From contig JAMFSA010000084.1 in assembly GCA_026225055.1 (NCBI GenBank), forward strand, positions 1 through 55,410: a stretch of DNA of 55,410 bases, given 5' to 3'. Below the pieces are notes generated by a model, which did not search any database, was not told where the DNA came from, and was given only the letters and a program-made list of their open reading frames with translations. Shown piece after piece: positions 27,275 to 35,978 of this stretch (positions are counted from its first letter, which is position 1; each line of letters opens with the position of its first letter). This DNA comes from Mucilaginibacter xinganensis (GTDB taxonomy: Bacteria > Bacteroidota > Bacteroidia > Sphingobacteriales > Sphingobacteriaceae). The translations under genes were made by a program, and so were the position numbers.

Positions 27275-27432
27275 CCAGGATCGGTTGAAATTAAATATCA
27301 ATAATGCTTATAAGGGAAAGCCGGTAAATTCATTTAAGATTTTTTACTCATGAAGGAGATCATTGATCAGCCTGCCATCCCTCATCCAATTTTAACAATA
27401 GTTCAATATCCTCAAAAGCCATTTTTGTGACT

Positions 27433-28050
27433 TTATCTTTCTATTCTTTTTAAGCCTATATTAAAGGTGAAGTTTTTATGCGATATGCCAATCGTATCAG
27501 GAATACCATTGATATAATTTTTCATGATGGCGTTCACAATTGGCTTGTGGGGCGACGAGATCTCCATAGTTGTCATTTCAGTACCGTCTAAATTGGTAAT
27601 ATAACAGAATGAGCCCTTTTGCTTAGGGAAGATGTAATACAGGCTGTGATCATCCTTACGCAAATAAGCTGCTTGCTCGTTTTTATCAGGCAATAATATC
27701 AACTCAAAGTCTTTTTTCAAGGTTTTTATAACCGGCTTTTTGTTCATTTGCTTAACAATATAAAACACCTTAAAGCCACCACCCGGCCTAAATTCAAAAT
27801 CGAAAAACTTTATTCCCATCTCGTTAGAGAATACCATTCTTATACTGCTATCAGGCAAGGTCTTTATCAGCAATAACCCACTTAAATGGTGGGTGATCAC
27901 ATCTATTTCAGCTTTATAAAGCGCTGATTTAAAATCGGGCCTGAATTTTTCTATAGAATTGATATCACCCGTTGCCGGCTGCAGGTTTTTATAAACAGAT
28001 GAGCAACCTGTCAGGATAAAAAGACAACTACTTAACAGCAAATATCGCAT
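27433..28050 (-). CDS. Lipoprotein of the pigment cluster (LolB/DUF3261-like position)
   Basis: 205 residues. The signal peptide ends in LTGC (Cys16), so it is a lipoprotein. No family is certain. The content (ALYKAEIDVITHHLSGLLLIK, FFDFEF, long beta-rich body) and its place directly after a LolA-like gene match the small lipoprotein found beside LolA in aryl-polyene and flexirubin clusters, where it is thought to help place the lipid-linked pigment in the outer membrane. Its start overlaps the end of the LolA-like gene by 23 bases. It is the last gene of the minus-strand operon. Confidence 0.6.
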   Translation of the reverse strand: MRYLLLSSCLFILTGCSSVYKNLQPATGDINSIEKFRPDFKSALYKAEIDVITHHLSGLLLIKTLPDSSIRMVFSNEMGIKFFDFEFRPGGGFKVFYIVKQMNKKPVIKTLKKDFELILLPDKNEQAAYLRKDDHSLYYIFPKQKGSFCYITNLDGTEMTTMEISSPHKPIVNAIMKNYINGIPDTIGISHKNFTFNIGLKRIER

Positions 28051-28663
28051 CGGGGATAGGGGTATTTAATTCTCTGTTTGTAAAGTGGATAATGGTATTA
28101 TCGCCTGAATTTTCGTTCATTTGAATGGTACTAACCTCATAATCATCTTTGTTAATAACCACATCAATAGTTTTGAAAAACTCTTTTAATGCTTTCCCAA
28201 CCGGCGACATTTCAACTATATAAGTACCTTTATTTTCATACACCTTAGTTACAAAATCAGGATTACTAAAAACGGTACCCTGCACACAATCAACCGTTAT
28301 CTTGTTTATTTGCTGGAATAATTTATTTGATTTGGTTGAAACCCTGCTTTCCTTTTGTCCATCCTTAATATACATATTGTCTTTATTCAATATCATCAGG
28401 TATTCAAATGGCTTGTTATATTCCATCCTAAGCAAATTGTCTTTCTTGAACCAAAATTTCCCTTTGGATACAATCTTTTCTGAAAGCATACTCAGGTTTT
28501 TTTCTTGTGTGAAATCACTTTTTATGGTTTCGGTTTTTTTTGCAATTGCCGCAAACTGATCCTTAAATTTAGCAATATCGGTAACCGGCGTGTACCCGGC
28601 AAGCTGGGCCTGAACAGTAAACCCATACATCAATATAAAAAGCACTAAAATTATTTTACGCAT
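28028..28663 (-). CDS. LolA-like outer-membrane lipoprotein carrier
   Basis: 211 residues with a signal peptide (residues 1-19, ending VQAQ). The sequence has the LolA pattern: TIKSDFTQEKNLSMLSEKI near the start, then SKGKFWFKKDNLLRMEY, then half-barrel strands. LolA carries lipoproteins through the periplasm. Copies in aryl-polyene and flexirubin clusters are believed to carry the lipid-like pigment. It overlaps the lipoprotein gene by 23 bases and the deacetylase gene by 8, so the three are translated together. Confidence 0.85.
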   Translation of the reverse strand: MRKIILVLFILMYGFTVQAQLAGYTPVTDIAKFKDQFAAIAKKTETIKSDFTQEKNLSMLSEKIVSKGKFWFKKDNLLRMEYNKPFEYLMILNKDNMYIKDGQKESRVSTKSNKLFQQINKITVDCVQGTVFSNPDFVTKVYENKGTYIVEMSPVGKALKEFFKTIDVVINKDDYEVSTIQMNENSGDNTIIHFTNRELNTPIPDAIFAVK

Positions 28664-29429
28664 ACGCTTGCAAATTTAACATTTTATCGAGCCTGATTAT
28701 TTCATATCCGTTTGCCTGGATATGTTTTATTATGGCAGGCAACACGGCTACAGTTGTATTGCTGGTATCGTGGAACAAAAAAACAGCACCAGGCTTTATT
28801 TTGCTGATAACTTTATTTAGCAGTTTCTTTTCGTCTTTTATTACTGTATCCATTGAACGCATACTCCAGCCAACCGGTATATAATTACCCTGAATAATTG
28901 CTTTTTTTAGATTAGGGTTAGTAACCCCATAAGGCGGCCTGAACAATTTAGGTGTTTTACCAATTACACTATTCATCGCCTGATCCATCATACGCATATC
29001 GGCCAGCATTTTTTTTGCCGGGAACATATCAAACCAAAAATGATGCGAAAAAGTGTGATTACCGATAAGATGGCCCTCGTCGTAAGCTTGCTTTAATATC
29101 TCTTCGTTTCCGGCTATGCGGTTACCTATGCAGAAGAATGCAGCCTCGGCATTATTATTCTTTAACATCTGTAATATTTGTAACGTATTTTCGGCAGCGG
29201 GCCCGTCATCAAAACTGAGTGCTATTACCTTTTTATCAGTTTTTATAGAACAAATGATCGGGATAAAGAAATTTGACCCTACATAATAGCAGCCATAGAA
29301 TAATACCAATGAATATACCCCAACTAAAATTATATAAAAATAAACAGGAACGCTATATACCCTTTGCGCAGCCAGGCATAACACTACCAGGCTGATAAAA
29401 AGTATATTCATATTCCTGAAATTTAGCAT
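28656..29429 (-). CDS. Polysaccharide deacetylase (NodB domain), membrane-anchored
   Basis: 257 residues. Two N-terminal hydrophobic segments (about 8-22 and 28-48) anchor it. The NodB domain begins at about residue 66 and shows LSFDDGP (Asp74, Asp75), the metal-binding NHTFSHH (His125, His129), RPPYG and FHD near the end. These are the five conserved motifs of carbohydrate esterase family 4. Its role in a pigment cluster is unclear. It could remove an acyl group from a sugar attached to the pigment by the GT2 enzyme. It overlaps the ketosynthase-like gene by 7 bases. Confidence 0.85.
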   Translation of the reverse strand: MLNFRNMNILFISLVVLCLAAQRVYSVPVYFYIILVGVYSLVLFYGCYYVGSNFFIPIICSIKTDKKVIALSFDDGPAAENTLQILQMLKNNNAEAAFFCIGNRIAGNEEILKQAYDEGHLIGNHTFSHHFWFDMFPAKKMLADMRMMDQAMNSVIGKTPKLFRPPYGVTNPNLKKAIIQGNYIPVGWSMRSMDTVIKDEKKLLNKVISKIKPGAVFLFHDTSNTTVAVLPAIIKHIQANGYEIIRLDKMLNLQAYA

Positions 29430-30490
29430 GATGATAGTAAAATTAAGGAATGATAAATGTTTTGGTAATGGTTATAGATCAGTACTTTATTTATTTTATT
29501 TTTCGGGATCTCCTGATGATCTAATACAGCAGGAACATTATTGGCCTTTATAATATTTGCACCCAGCCAGGTAGCAAAAGCGGTAGAGGTAGGGTATTCC
29601 CCGCAGAGGTGTTTATAGTTGACAGATGATATGCCGTTAAAAACCGACTGTTGTAACTGCGCGTAGATCTCATCGTTTTTTAAATCCCCGTTATTGCCAA
29701 TTATCAGCAGATCAATATCCCGGTAATCGATAGCTTGGCCCTTTAAAAATGAGCCGATAAATTGTTCTATTTCTGCAGTATCATGTGGTTTGTAAAACGT
29801 GGAAACGGCATCAATACAAGCAAGGTCATTGGGCGATGATGTATTTTGAAGCAGAAAGAACGCGGCTCCTTCGCCGTTTATGGTACCCTTTGAGTTTGTA
29901 TTAAATAGGTTGAGGTTTGAAACCGGCTGGCGTTTATATAAGCCCATCCTGCTTAATACGGTATGGCTCATATCCGTTATTTCATCCATGCCGCCTACCA
30001 ACACATTGGCGGTATTGTTTTCGGCTAACAGCATAATCGCATCCAGCAACGCGTTTTCAAAAGAAGCGCCACCGCTAACAAACGTATTATTATAACGATT
30101 ACATTTAATTAATAGAGCTACCTGCGCGCCTATGGTATTATGGGTTGATTGTACGAAGGCAACCGGGGTAACCGGCTCCTCGTCCTGCTGCACCATGTTA
30201 GTTAAAAAAATGCCGGTATCTTCCAGGCACCCATATGCAGTACCGGTAACTATCGCATCGGAACTGGTTATTTCCGCATCTTTTAAACAGGCTAACGCGC
30301 TTGCCACGCTCATTTTTATGATCCTGCTCATCCTTCGGATCAACCTCGGGTCTATCGCTTCATTATAATCTGGCTCTATACTTGTTAACCGGCCCTCATT
30401 ATACTCAGCAAGCTCATTTAAAAACAAGGGGTTATTAAATGTTTTTTGCGGCGATATGGTTATTGCTGACCTGATATACGTCTTCATCAT
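29423..30490 (-). CDS. Ketosynthase-like protein without active-site Cys (chain-length factor type)
   Basis: 355 residues with thiolase/beta-ketoacyl-synthase fold content. At the position of the active-site motif (TACSSS in the next gene) it has GGASFENAL (140-148), so the nucleophilic Cys is absent. The C-terminal HGTGT motif is also missing, and KHLCGEYPTS stands where the usual KxxxGH would be. This is the pattern of a chain-length factor, the non-catalytic partner of a ketosynthase in type II and aryl-polyene systems. Its start immediately follows the stop of the active ketosynthase (TAAATG), fitting a heterodimer. Confidence 0.8.
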   Translation of the reverse strand: MMKTYIRSAITISPQKTFNNPLFLNELAEYNEGRLTSIEPDYNEAIDPRLIRRMSRIIKMSVASALACLKDAEITSSDAIVTGTAYGCLEDTGIFLTNMVQQDEEPVTPVAFVQSTHNTIGAQVALLIKCNRYNNTFVSGGASFENALLDAIMLLAENNTANVLVGGMDEITDMSHTVLSRMGLYKRQPVSNLNLFNTNSKGTINGEGAAFFLLQNTSSPNDLACIDAVSTFYKPHDTAEIEQFIGSFLKGQAIDYRDIDLLIIGNNGDLKNDEIYAQLQQSVFNGISSVNYKHLCGEYPTSTAFATWLGANIIKANNVPAVLDHQEIPKNKINKVLIYNHYQNIYHSLILLSSC

Positions 30491-31690
30491 TTATAGTTTT
30501 GAAAAGATAAGTGATGAACAATTACCGCCAAAACCAACAGAATTAGATAGCACATGCTTAAGACCCGACTGTTTTGAAAATGCTGTTTCAGGAGCAAAAG
30601 GAAAATCCACCATTGGGTTTTGCAGGCGCAGATTAGGGTAAACTATTCCCTGTTGTATTGCCAGTGCCGAAAATACCGACTCGATACCGGCGCTGGCACC
30701 AAGCGTATGCCCTGTAAATGATTTTGTAGAGCTCATTTTAGGGTAATGCGGGTGAAATAATCGTTGTATAGCAGCTCCTTCAGAACTATCATTGTTTTGA
30801 GTCCCTGTGCCGTGAAGATTAATATAATCAATAGCCTCTGGTTGCAAGCCACTCATTGCTAATGCGCCTGCCATGGCCATATACGGCCCGTCGCCATTAG
30901 TTGATGTTGATGTTTGATGATAGGCGTCATTAGCATTAAAATAACCGCTGAGAGTGCAATAAGGGGCCTGCTTTAATGATGCTGCCACACGTTCAGATAC
31001 CATCACAATATATCCCGCGCCTTCACCCAGGTTTAAGCCATTACGTTTTTCATCAAATGGTTTGCAATATTGATCATCGAGCACCATAAGGGTGTTAAAG
31101 CCATTGAGCGTAAATCGGGTTAGGGCATCTGTGCCCCCCGCAACTACCACATCAAGAATATTGTGTTTGATTAAGCGCGCGCCGTACATAATGGCATTTG
31201 CCGATGATGAACACGCGGTGCTGATAGTGCTGATGTGATTTTTGATCCCTAACTTTTCGGCAACCATTGTAGTGATATTGCCGCATTCGTGGTTAATTAC
31301 ATCCCTAAGCCTGCCTTTGCTGTTATCAGCTAAAAAACTGGTAAAAAAATCTTCGGTTTTGTCTATGCCGCCTGCGGTTGATGCTGAAACAAAGCCTGTG
31401 CGTAAGCCTGGAAGATCCTTAACACCTGAATTATCCCACGCTTCCCGGGCGGCTATCATGCTTAACATAGCGGTGCGGCTGGCTGAGGGTGCAAAACCCG
31501 AAATTGCCGATAGCTCAGTGTTACTTAACTTAACTTCGGCGACTGGTAATAGATCGCGATGATTAGTGCTTAGATAATTAATTTTATCAATCCCTGCTTT
31601 TTCGTTCTCTAATGAATCCAGGCACTCAGCTACATTATTGCCAATGCCCGAAATTACGCCAATCCCAACTACAAAAACAGCGGTATTCAT
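30491..31690 (-). CDS. Beta-ketoacyl-ACP synthase (active)
   Basis: 399 residues with the full catalytic triad: Cys160 in STACSSS, His293 in HGTGTQ and His328 in SFTGHTLGASAG. It condenses malonyl-ACP with a growing chain. Paired with the chain-length factor that follows, it should be the elongating enzyme for the polyene. It sits 1 base after the upstream ACP gene in the operon. Confidence 0.92.
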   Translation of the reverse strand: MNTAVFVVGIGVISGIGNNVAECLDSLENEKAGIDKINYLSTNHRDLLPVAEVKLSNTELSAISGFAPSASRTAMLSMIAAREAWDNSGVKDLPGLRTGFVSASTAGGIDKTEDFFTSFLADNSKGRLRDVINHECGNITTMVAEKLGIKNHISTISTACSSSANAIMYGARLIKHNILDVVVAGGTDALTRFTLNGFNTLMVLDDQYCKPFDEKRNGLNLGEGAGYIVMVSERVAASLKQAPYCTLSGYFNANDAYHQTSTSTNGDGPYMAMAGALAMSGLQPEAIDYINLHGTGTQNNDSSEGAAIQRLFHPHYPKMSSTKSFTGHTLGASAGIESVFSALAIQQGIVYPNLRLQNPMVDFPFAPETAFSKQSGLKHVLSNSVGFGGNCSSLIFSKL

Positions 31691-31691
31691 T

Positions 31692-31955
31692 TTAAGCGGT
31701 CTGTGCCGTGTTGGCTGTTATAAATTCGGCCATAGACCTTACCGACTTAAACACTTTTAATCCATCTTCGGGATTAGAAACCCTGAGTTTATATTTCTGT
31801 TTCAACAATACGATCAGCTCCAATACATCTAAAGAGTCGAGCCCTAAACCCGCTCCAAACAGCGGTTCGTCATCACCAATATCTTCTGGTTTTATATTCT
31901 TTAATTTTAGTTGAACCGCGATCTGTCCCTTCAGATCAGCTATTAAGTTTTCCAT
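31692..31955 (-). CDS. Acyl carrier protein
   Basis: 87 residues, four-helix ACP fold. The phosphopantetheine serine is Ser41 in the DSL motif (GLGLDSLDVLEL). It is the first of two ACPs in the operon and sits 1 base upstream of the active ketosynthase gene and 18 bases downstream of the halogenase-like gene. Likely carries the growing polyene. Confidence 0.93.
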   Translation of the reverse strand: MENLIADLKGQIAVQLKLKNIKPEDIGDDEPLFGAGLGLDSLDVLELIVLLKQKYKLRVSNPEDGLKVFKSVRSMAEFITANTAQTA

Positions 31956-31973
31956 GTATTTACCAATTTTAAT

Positions 31974-33221
31974 CTATATTTCCTCATCAGCCAGTATCTC
32001 TAATTCGATGGTGCGGGCTAATTTTTTCAATGCAACCTCGTGGTTTCTTACAAAAGGATTTTGTTTATCCCATACATAACCTGCCAATACAGAACAGATC
32101 ATTTTTTTAACTTCATTATTTTGCTTCTTCGCAAAAAATATGGTATCAAGTGTACCCTCATACCACGCCATTACGTAAGAGCGAAAAGTGTTTACTCCCT
32201 GCAACATGTGCTTTGTATATTCTTGTTCCCAATCTACGGATTCCCCGTTTAGTTGGCGGATCACCAGATTGGCCGCGGTTTGACTTGATACCGTTGCTAA
32301 TGTAACCCCGGATGAAAAAATGGGGTCCAAAAATTCAGTTACGTTGCCGGTTAATACAAAGCCCTCGCCATGAAACTGATTGGTAGTGGTCGACCACGAT
32401 TCCAAAATCCTGGGATCGAACACAAACTCAACATCTTTCAAACGTTCGGCCAGGTACGGCTGGGTTGAAATTATTTCGCGCAGTACTTGTTCGTTATTGC
32501 CCTCATAACTGCTGAAAAACTCGGGATCGCCTACAAAACCAACTGAAGTAACCCCGTTTGAAAACGGAATAACCCAAATCCAAACCCCGGGTTTGTGTAC
32601 AACTATGGTGATACGGTTAGGCTCATCAACCATTGAGCGTTTTAAATCAACCGTATGGGCAAATAAAGCTTTGCGCGGGGCTAAGTTTGATGGCCTGTCA
32701 AGGTTAAACAATCTTGGTATTACCCGGCCATAGCCACTGCCATCAATAATAAACCTGGCTGCAATCTCTGTTTTGTTGCCGTTAATATCCTCAACCGTAG
32801 TTACAGAATCTGAACCGTTAAATGTAATACCAGTTACAGCAGTTTCATAGCTAATAGGCACACCCATCTTTTCAACTGTATCAGCAAGTGTTTTGTCAAA
32901 TTCGGCACGCGGTACCTGCCAAGTCCAATTCCAGCCGGGGGTAAACTGATCGGCAAAAAAATAATCGCAGATCTTTCCGTCTTTTACAAACTTAGCTCCC
33001 GATTTTTCCTGGAAACCCTTTTCTTTCAGCGCGTCAACAAAGCCAGCTTCGGTAAGCGCTTCCATGCAGCGCGGTAATAAGCTTTCGCCTATCACAAACC
33101 TCGGAAATTTTTGCTTTTCAACAATCTTTACCTTAAACCCAGCTTTATTAACTATCGAGGCTGCTACAGTACCTGCCGGGCCCGCGCCTATTACCAAAAC
33201 ATCTACTTTCTCTATACTCAT
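31974..33221 (-). CDS. Flavin-dependent halogenase-like FAD oxidoreductase
   Basis: 415 residues. The N-terminal Rossmann motif GAGPAG (12-17) binds FAD, and GESLLP (45-50) is typical of the halogenase branch. The halogenase fingerprint WxWxIP is present as WIWVIP (214-219), and a lysine (Lys73, QEKSGAKF) lies where carrier-dependent flavin halogenases keep their active lysine. The family chlorinates aromatic or carrier-bound substrates with FADH2, O2 and chloride. Flexirubin-type pigments are often chlorinated, so ring chlorination is a fitting role. A non-halogenating monooxygenase or reductase is the alternative. It lies between the thioesterase and ACP genes. Confidence 0.8.
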   Translation of the reverse strand: MSIEKVDVLVIGAGPAGTVAASIVNKAGFKVKIVEKQKFPRFVIGESLLPRCMEALTEAGFVDALKEKGFQEKSGAKFVKDGKICDYFFADQFTPGWNWTWQVPRAEFDKTLADTVEKMGVPISYETAVTGITFNGSDSVTTVEDINGNKTEIAARFIIDGSGYGRVIPRLFNLDRPSNLAPRKALFAHTVDLKRSMVDEPNRITIVVHKPGVWIWVIPFSNGVTSVGFVGDPEFFSSYEGNNEQVLREIISTQPYLAERLKDVEFVFDPRILESWSTTTNQFHGEGFVLTGNVTEFLDPIFSSGVTLATVSSQTAANLVIRQLNGESVDWEQEYTKHMLQGVNTFRSYVMAWYEGTLDTIFFAKKQNNEVKKMICSVLAGYVWDKQNPFVRNHEVALKKLARTIELEILADEEI

Positions 33222-33254
33222 TGTATTAATGGGTTTTGAATACCTGCTACAGTT

Positions 33255-33710
33255 TTATCTGGCAGCAGTTTCATGTAAGCCCTGTAGCACTTTCCAATCC
33301 TGAAAAAAACCGGGATTAATTAGCTGAAGGGTAAAGCTATCCTTGCTTAAAAATACCTGCGTAGTTGAACCGGTTACTACCAGTTCACCTGTAACTGCAT
33401 TCAGCAGGCGATAGTTAAAGTTTATCTTAGCAGGCTCGCAAGGGGTATAAGTGGTTTCTATTATTATCCTGTCGCCGTATCGTAAAACGCGTTTATAATC
33501 GCACTGGATACTCACAATAGGCACAACATATCCCTGTTTGTAAAAATCGAGGTAACGCAGGTTATGTTCTTTGCCGAACGCCTCACGGCCATCTTCAAAG
33601 TATTGCACGTAATGCCCGTGCCATACTATACCTAATGAATCTACCTCGCTGAACTTTACGTCTTGCTCTATTGTGTTTATCAGACTTTTTTCCAACTTAT
33701 CTTTACGCAA
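33255..33710 (-). CDS. Hotdog-fold acyl-CoA/ACP thioesterase (4-hydroxybenzoyl-CoA type)
   Basis: 151 residues. Family signature near the N-terminus: VKFSEVDSLGIVWHGHYVQYF, with Asp27 (VDSLG), where this family has its catalytic aspartate, and the following hotdog helix (EDGREAF). Such thioesterases release acyl groups from CoA or ACP. In aryl-polyene clusters one is normally present. It follows a 22-bp gap after the unknown secreted gene. Confidence 0.85.
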   Translation of the reverse strand: MRKDKLEKSLINTIEQDVKFSEVDSLGIVWHGHYVQYFEDGREAFGKEHNLRYLDFYKQGYVVPIVSIQCDYKRVLRYGDRIIIETTYTPCEPAKINFNYRLLNAVTGELVVTGSTTQVFLSKDSFTLQLINPGFFQDWKVLQGLHETAAR

Positions 33711-33732
33711 TGATTAATAACAATATGAATAG

Positions 33733-34383
33733 TTAGTTTTTACTCCACTTTTTGAAATCAGACTCCATGTTCTTTAACGTAGTGTACAATGGTTTAGCCC
33801 AATAATTCCTGAATCCAAAGCCACCCGGAGGGTTTGTTTGGTATGTGGTAAAAAGAACAGTTTTTGATTTCATATCAACAAAAGTTACCCATATACCCAT
33901 CGAGCTTATGCCTTTGCTCATTCCTTCGGCAAAAAATATCAGCCCAATGCCGTCATTTTTCTGGAAATCATAATTTTTTACAAGGTTGGCTATAGCTGCT
34001 TCATTCAGCAGTTTAAAATCACTTGGGCTATTTGAGTAAAAATCCTTTTTGGTAAGCTGTTTATTTGCCTGTAAAGTTACGTCGATATCATATTTTACCG
34101 ATTCGCGGTGTGTTGCCTTCGCAACATCATATTTCTTTTGTTCATTAATAAAAAGATAATTCCATGATGAAACATAGGTGTCCCTGAACTCATCATTCGA
34201 TATATTAACATCCTTTGATGTGGCGGAGCCTATGAATTTGGTTTGAGAATAATCAACCCCAAGCCATGTAATAGGCACTTTTGTATCAAATACATCAGCT
34301 TTTGATTGTGCTAAAAGCGATTGCGCGTTTGTAACAATTAACACTAAGGCTACAAACCATTTAATTTTTGCGATATGTTTCAT
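33733..34383 (-). CDS. Secreted protein of unknown function in the pigment operon
   Basis: 216 residues with a signal peptide cleaved near LLAQS. I do not recognise the family. The mature part is soluble and alpha/beta-like with VPITWLGVDYSQ near the start and GIGLIFFAEGMSKG in the middle. It lies in the operon between the dehydratase and thioesterase genes, so a periplasmic role in pigment handling is likely by position only. Confidence 0.75.
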   Translation of the reverse strand: MKHIAKIKWFVALVLIVTNAQSLLAQSKADVFDTKVPITWLGVDYSQTKFIGSATSKDVNISNDEFRDTYVSSWNYLFINEQKKYDVAKATHRESVKYDIDVTLQANKQLTKKDFYSNSPSDFKLLNEAAIANLVKNYDFQKNDGIGLIFFAEGMSKGISSMGIWVTFVDMKSKTVLFTTYQTNPPGGFGFRNYWAKPLYTTLKNMESDFKKWSKN

Positions 34384-34403
34384 AATTTAAATTATTCTGA
34401 TTT

Positions 34404-34823
34404 TTATTTTTTGATAAATATTTTCATTTCACAAGTTGCAAGTAACTCCTCATTACATTTAATAATTCCTGATACGATGGTTACATCAAAAATTTGCATT
34501 TTAATAATTACTGTAGTCTCTATAATATCACCTACTTTTGGCAATGCAAAAATTTCCAGGTTTTTAACACCGGCTATGTATCCAACTAAAACTGGTTCGT
34601 TGTTTTTTAGTGCAACATAACCTGCCCCAGCCGCCGCCGTTTGCGCAATATTTTCCATTAAGCCAGCTTCACTTAATTCCCCGTTATAAACAAGTACGTT
34701 TTCTGCCCTAACTTGTAATGTTGTGCTTGAGCAGGTGTCATCACAGCCAACTAACTTGTCAATCATCACAAAAGGTGGCCTTTGCGGGATATACGAGGTT
34801 ATATTCTCTTGCAATATACTCAT
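34404..34823 (-). CDS. Hotdog-fold 3-hydroxyacyl-ACP dehydratase-like protein
   Basis: 139 residues from ATG at 34823, which follows the stop codon of the acyltransferase by 5 bases. A TTG 15 bases further upstream would overlap that gene and is less likely. The sequence has IPQRPPFVMIDKL and GLMENIAQTAAAGAGY, the pattern of the FabZ-related dehydratases of aryl-polyene clusters. The Glu of the FabZ active site is kept (in GLMEN), but the His of the GHFPG motif has no clear counterpart. It should remove water from the 3-hydroxyacyl-ACP to give the polyene double bond. Confidence 0.78.
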   Translation of the reverse strand: MSILQENITSYIPQRPPFVMIDKLVGCDDTCSSTTLQVRAENVLVYNGELSEAGLMENIAQTAAAGAGYVALKNNEPVLVGYIAGVKNLEIFALPKVGDIIETTVIIKMQIFDVTIVSGIIKCNEELLATCEMKIFIKK

Positions 34824-34828
34824 TTTAT

Positions 34829-35707
34829 CTACTGCCAAAAGTTGTAATAGTTATACCACTGGTCGGGATATTGCCTCACTTTACGTTCCATATCGCTCAC
34901 AAAATCTGTTACCATTTGTTCTATTCCGTTATCCTTTTCCAGGTTTGGATATTCCTTTACCTCGCTGGCAAAAAAATGATAATGGAAAGTGCTTTCCTTC
35001 ATGCCATATACAAATGAAACAGGTACCTGAAATTTAGATGCCAGCATAAACGGCCCCATCGGAAATCTCGCATCTGCACCTAAAAAATTCCTGGTTATGG
35101 TTTTATTGCCTTCCAAAAACCTATCGGCAGGCATACATACCAGTTCATCGTTTAAAAAGGCATCGCTTATTTTGAAAATATGCGACATATCATCCTTAAT
35201 GACAATAAAATTTACGCTGCTTTTACCGGTCACCGATTCTATATATTCTTTTATGCCCTCATCTTCGCCATCAAAAATCACAATATTGATGCGGGCATCT
35301 ATTTTATTTAATAAATGAGTAGCCGCCTCCCAATTGCCAATATGGGATGTTAGTAGCAACCCGCCTTTTTTTAATGCGGCAATGCGATGTAAATTATCAA
35401 TGCCATCAAGATTAAAGGTGAATTTATTAGGGATGCCCGACATTACAACAACCTTATCAATAAGGCTTTGCCCCAGTAGGTTATAGTTTATATACACTTT
35501 ATAAAGCGACTTTATAACACCGTAATTATGCCTTTTGTGAAAGTAATTAAAAGTGCTTTTTGTGGATTTATAAGAGAATATTAAATAATAAAAGGTAACA
35601 AACCAAAGCAATACATATGCAGGTAAAACGCCCCCTATTTTTAGGATAAAAACAAAGACCCTATAACCTAAAGGCTTTCCTTTTGATTTACCTTGCCAGG
35701 TTGACAT
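34829..35707 (-). CDS. Lysophospholipid/lipid A-type acyltransferase (LpxL/HtrB-like)
   Basis: 292 residues. One N-terminal membrane segment (about 27-46). The acyltransferase motif HxxxxE is present as HIGNWE (His122, Glu127), followed by MPADRFLEGN, typical of the LpxL/HtrB branch. The donor in this family is acyl-ACP. In the pigment cluster it may link the polyene acyl chain to a lipid or glycolipid carrier. The ACP gene start/stop overlaps by one base at 35707. Confidence 0.85.
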   Translation of the reverse strand: MSTWQGKSKGKPLGYRVFVFILKIGGVLPAYVLLWFVTFYYLIFSYKSTKSTFNYFHKRHNYGVIKSLYKVYINYNLLGQSLIDKVVVMSGIPNKFTFNLDGIDNLHRIAALKKGGLLLTSHIGNWEAATHLLNKIDARINIVIFDGEDEGIKEYIESVTGKSSVNFIVIKDDMSHIFKISDAFLNDELVCMPADRFLEGNKTITRNFLGADARFPMGPFMLASKFQVPVSFVYGMKESTFHYHFFASEVKEYPNLEKDNGIEQMVTDFVSDMERKVRQYPDQWYNYYNFWQ

Positions 35708-35961
35708 TATACCAGTTCCTTTTGGCTGCTGGTTATAACATAATCATAAAAGTCCTGAAAGGTGACGATATTGATAAAGTCTTCTGGTTTTACTTTAAAC
35801 GGAAAATTGCTTTCAATTACTACAACAAGGTCAATGTAGTCCAGGCTGTCAAGGTCAAGCGTGTCTTTCAGATTAGCATCCGGAAGCATTTTATCAGCAT
35901 CAATTTCAAATTCTTCAGCCAAAAAGCTATTTATCTTTTCAATAATCTCTTCATTCTGCAT
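35707..35961 (-). CDS. Acyl carrier protein
   Basis: 84 residues. The phosphopantetheine serine is Ser39 in LDLDSLDYIDL. It differs clearly from the other ACP in the operon, so the two probably serve different steps. It lies between a ketosynthase gene (17-bp gap) and the acyltransferase gene (1-base overlap), suggesting it delivers the chain to the acyltransferase. Confidence 0.93.
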   Translation of the reverse strand: MQNEEIIEKINSFLAEEFEIDADKMLPDANLKDTLDLDSLDYIDLVVVIESNFPFKVKPEDFINIVTFQDFYDYVITSSQKELV

Positions 35962-35978
35962 AGCGGCGTAGGTTTAAT

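Noticed and set aside
27360..27422. 20-codon open frame on the minus strand in the gap between the beta-propeller gene and the pigment operon (MAFEDIELLLKLDEGWQADQ)
   Set aside because: Plausible codons, but no ribosome-binding site, no known family and a length too short to support without conservation data. It may be a gene remnant.
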